From: Algibacter pectinivorans
GTDB lineage: Bacteria; Bacteroidota; Bacteroidia; Flavobacteriales; Flavobacteriaceae
Reading direction: 5' to 3'
NCBI RefSeq assembly: GCF_900112595.1
Contig: NZ_FOMI01000007.1
Location: 138,078 to 202,077, forward strand
Length of the DNA stretch: 64,000 nucleotides
In this document: one piece after another, positions 61,473-64,000 of the stretch
How positions within the stretch are numbered: the first letter of the stretch is position 1
Layout: every line of letters starts with the position of its first letter
Notes under the pieces: model-generated
What the model was told of the DNA's origin: nothing
Seen by the model: the letters and a program-made list of their open reading frames with translations, nothing else
Databases searched by the model: none
Translations under genes and position numbers: made by a program

Positions 61473-63314
61473 ATGATCTATTTAATGCTAACCATTTTAA
61501 TTATTACTATTGGTCTCTTTGTTTGGGGAAAATTTACACCAGATATTGTTGCATTAATTTCGATGTTAAGTTTATTCTTAACAGGAATTTTAGACACTAA
61601 AGAAACCTTAAGTGGCTTTAGTAATCCTACTGTTATCATGATTGCTGCCTTGTTTATAATAGGAGAAGGTATTGCACAAACAGGCTGGACCGCTTTAGCA
61701 GGTAAAAAGTTTGTAGAATGGGCAGGAAAAAGTGTACCAAAACTATTAGTAATCATTACACTTGGCGCAGGTGTTTTATCTGGTTTTGTTAGTAATACTG
61801 GTACAGTTGCCACCTTAATGCCACTTACCATATCATCTGCTTGGAGCATAGGTACTTTACCTTCTAAAATGTTAATGCCTGTAGCCTTTGGATCTAATAC
61901 AGGTGGTTTACTTACTTTAACAGGAACACCGCCAAATATTATAGCTAGTAATGCTTTAGTTGAAGCTGGTTTTGATGGGTTTTCATTTTTTGAAATCGCT
62001 CTTATAGGTTTACCATTACTTATTGTAGCTCTACTCTATTTTAGATATATAGGCTACAACCTATTGCCAGAAAACAAAACCAACAACAAACCTGTAAATA
62101 TAGAGTCTACACTGCATAATTGGATTGAGGCTTATAAAGTACATAATGGATATTACAGATTACGTGTAAGATCAATATCACCTTTACTAAACACTAAAAT
62201 AGATACTTGGAATCTTGAGAAAAACTTTAACATTTCTATTATTAGAATAAAAAGAAGACACCCAAGTGTATTGAAAAAAGTACCGCAGTTTATAGAATTT
62301 CCAGATACTAATACAGAATTTCTATATCATGATATTATAACTGTAAAAGGAGAAACCGAAGATATAAACCGATTAATGATTACGTTTAGATTAGGACTTT
62401 TACCTCTTGAGCCTATTACAGACGAGCTTAAAAATAACTTAATTAATCAGGAAGTTGGTATGACCGAGGTCATTGTAAACCCTAACTCTATGTTAGTGGG
62501 GCGCAAGTATAATTTAAGCAAATATTTTAACCGATTTAATTTACAATTACTAGCCATTTCTAGAAACAAACAGCCCATTCTAGACAAAGAGATTACAGTA
62601 AAATCTGGCGATGCGTTTTTAATAAGAGGTACCTGGGAACATATTGAAGATTTAAAAAAACAACATGAAAACTTAGTCATTATTGGAAGTCCAGAAGGCA
62701 TGGCTAAAAACGTGGAAAATCTAAATTACAAATCATTTATTGCATTAGGTGCTTTAATGCTCATGATAATATTCATGGTGTTTAAAATCGTGCCAGGATC
62801 TATTGCCGCTTTACTTTCTGCGGGTGTCGTTTTGCTAACGGGTTGTGTTCCTATCTCTAAAGCTTATAAAGGCATTAGTTGGACCAGTGTTGTTATGATT
62901 GCTGCTATGATACCTATGGGTATTGCGCTTCAAAAAACAGGAACCGCACAATTAATAGCAAGCGGACTTGTAGAGTATTTAGGCGCCATACATCCTATAC
63001 TTTTATTAGGCGGTGTGTTTTTACTAACTACAACGTTTAGCCAAGTTATAAATAACTCTGCAACTGCAGTATTAATGGCACCAATAGCCATACTAGCAGC
63101 AAGCTCGTTAAACCTATCACCAGAACCCTTTATGATTGTTGTAGCTATAAGCGCATCAACGGCCTTTTTAACGCCTATAGGAACTACTACAAACGCTATG
63201 GTAATGACAGCAGGCGGATACAAATTCATGAACTATTTAAAAGTGGGCGCACCATTGCTATTCATTTTTTTCATAATCAGTTTAATACTAGTGCCAATAA
63301 TATGGCCATTTTAA
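61473..63314 (+). CDS. SLC13/DASS family permease with TrkA-C domains
   Basis: 613 residues. An N-terminal helix bundle (1-190) contains the anion motif SNTGTVATLMPLT and NTGGLLTLTGTPPNIIASNALV. Two cytosolic TrkA-C (RCK_C) domains (about 210-400) are followed by a second bundle with NNSATAVLMAPIAILAA and TPIGTTTNAMV. It is a sodium-coupled carrier for sulfate, phosphate or dicarboxylates. It lies 38 nt before pckA; joint use in C4 metabolism is possible but unproven. Confidence 0.87.
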   Translation: MIYLMLTILIITIGLFVWGKFTPDIVALISMLSLFLTGILDTKETLSGFSNPTVIMIAALFIIGEGIAQTGWTALAGKKFVEWAGKSVPKLLVIITLGAGVLSGFVSNTGTVATLMPLTISSAWSIGTLPSKMLMPVAFGSNTGGLLTLTGTPPNIIASNALVEAGFDGFSFFEIALIGLPLLIVALLYFRYIGYNLLPENKTNNKPVNIESTLHNWIEAYKVHNGYYRLRVRSISPLLNTKIDTWNLEKNFNISIIRIKRRHPSVLKKVPQFIEFPDTNTEFLYHDIITVKGETEDINRLMITFRLGLLPLEPITDELKNNLINQEVGMTEVIVNPNSMLVGRKYNLSKYFNRFNLQLLAISRNKQPILDKEITVKSGDAFLIRGTWEHIEDLKKQHENLVIIGSPEGMAKNVENLNYKSFIALGALMLMIIFMVFKIVPGSIAALLSAGVVLLTGCVPISKAYKGISWTSVVMIAAMIPMGIALQKTGTAQLIASGLVEYLGAIHPILLLGGVFLLTTTFSQVINNSATAVLMAPIAILAASSLNLSPEPFMIVVAISASTAFLTPIGTTTNAMVMTAGGYKFMNYLKVGAPLLFIFFIISLILVPIIWPF

Positions 63315-63352
63315 ATAAAAATAATTAATAGGAACCTTTAAAATCAATAAAA

Positions 63353-64000
63353 ATGGAAACAACAGTAACAAAAAATCCAAGCTTAGAGCAATATGGATTA
63401 AAAGACGTGACGGTTAACTGGAATTTATCACCAGAGGAATTACAAAAAATCACAGTTGATAAAGGTATGGGGAAAGAAACAGCTAACGGCACCCTAGCCA
63501 TAAATACTGGAAAATTTACAGGACGCTCGCCACAAGACCGTTTTATTGTAAAGGATGATTATACAGCGGATAAAGTATGGTGGGGAAAAACCAACAAACC
63601 CGTTTCTACTGAAAACTTTAATAAATTAAAAGCCGAAATTACTAAATACCTATCCGGAAAAGAAATTTATGCTAGAGATGGCTACGTTTGTGCAGACCCA
63701 GAATACAGAACAAATATTAGAACTGTAACCGAATTACCATGGTCCAACATGTTTGTTTATAATATGTTTTTAAGGCCTAGCGAAAAAGAGCTAGAGAATT
63801 TTAAAGAAGATTGGCTAATTCTATGTGCTCCAGGATATGAATGTCCAGATCCAAAAGCTTTTGGAATTCGACAAGGTAATTTTTCAATACTAAACTTTAC
63901 TCAAAAAATAGCGTTAATTGGAGGATCTGCTTATACAGGAGAAATGAAAAAAGGTATTTTCTCTGCACTTAATTTAATTTTACCAACAGAGCGTAACGTA
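63353..64000 (+). CDS. pckA: Phosphoenolpyruvate carboxykinase (ATP), partial
   Basis: The frame is open from ATG 63353 to the window edge (216 codons); the rest, including the ATP-binding loop, lies outside. The translation (METTVTKNPSLEQYGL, TGKFTGRSPQDRFIVKDD, LCAPGYECPDPKAFGIRQGN, GGSAYTGEMKKGIFS) is a clear PckA N-terminal part. The enzyme converts oxaloacetate to phosphoenolpyruvate in gluconeogenesis. It follows the SLC13 gene on the same strand. Confidence 0.95.
   Translation, partial: METTVTKNPSLEQYGLKDVTVNWNLSPEELQKITVDKGMGKETANGTLAINTGKFTGRSPQDRFIVKDDYTADKVWWGKTNKPVSTENFNKLKAEITKYLSGKEIYARDGYVCADPEYRTNIRTVTELPWSNMFVYNMFLRPSEKELENFKEDWLILCAPGYECPDPKAFGIRQGNFSILNFTQKIALIGGSAYTGEMKKGIFSALNLILPTERNV

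Overview
The window looks like a 64 kb piece of chromosome from a marine-type member of the Flavobacteriaceae (Bacteroidetes). The sequence evidence is: low GC; promoters of the Bacteroidetes type (-7 box TAnnTTTG); gliding-motility genes gldF and gldG; a secreted protein with a type IX secretion C-terminal tail; a BshB1 bacillithiol deacetylase; and many small families typical of this group (DUF6452, DUF6048, DUF4294, DUF4268, DUF6428). No rRNA, prophage, CRISPR array or complete insertion sequence is visible. One tRNA (His) is present.

Layout. 0-8 kb: rlmD with two envelope proteins, a broken OsmC copy, a Bor-like lipoprotein, an HxlR-OsmC pair divergent from a VOC-fold enzyme, and two methyltransferases. 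8-15.5 kb: a ZIP transporter, DUF4268, a GNAT/hemolysin III/DUF4294 operon, an M42 peptidase, Nudix and PrsW proteins, and a T9SS-secreted protein. 15.7-19.4 kb: a three-gene biotin-dependent acyl-CoA carboxylase. 19.6-29.7 kb: a TPR/LuxR regulator, a single-domain helicase-like protein with a PagL-like protein, an MFS exporter, an ABC exporter with DinB, an FAH hydrolase, and a cNMP/CBS/DUF294 protein with a 3'-5' exonuclease. 29.7-33.9 kb: acs with an acetate-type sodium symporter and DUF4212. 34-38 kb: an amino acid symporter, a membrane acyltransferase and a HAD phosphatase. 38.3-40.9 kb: an arsenic operon (arsR, DUF6428, LMW-phosphatase-type reductase, Acr3). 41-49.6 kb: purC, a beta-barrel protein, phoH, a SAM hydrolase, gldF-X-gldG and dnaN. 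49.7-55.2 kb: a small defence cassette. 55.2-64 kb: stress, envelope and peptidase genes, tRNA-His, bshB1, an SLC13 transporter and the start of pckA.

The most unusual region is 49.7-55.2 kb. A type IIG (Eco57I-like) restriction-methylase of 1281 residues carries about 190 extra residues between its methyltransferase motifs. The extra block has the HUH and tyrosine motifs of a REP-associated (Y1, IS200-like) transposase. Directly downstream is an Abi_2-family HEPN-type gene, preceded by its own promoter and a compact hairpin that looks like a small structured RNA. The cassette is bracketed by inverted copies of a modular intergenic repeat that occurs seven times in the window. The repeat has conserved ends (GCGTTA.../...TAACGCCCAAA) and exchangeable central hairpins. 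A second, shorter palindrome family (ATTCCTGC-n-GCAGGAAT) is also scattered here. A link between the repeats and the HUH domain is attractive but is inference.

Most other regions are ordinary housekeeping sequence with clear operons and terminators. Regulatory observations of note are three helically phased heptamers between the hxlR and VOC genes, duplicated promoter/operator boxes in the ars operon, and two heptanucleotide arrays that make up the whole gap in front of gldF.
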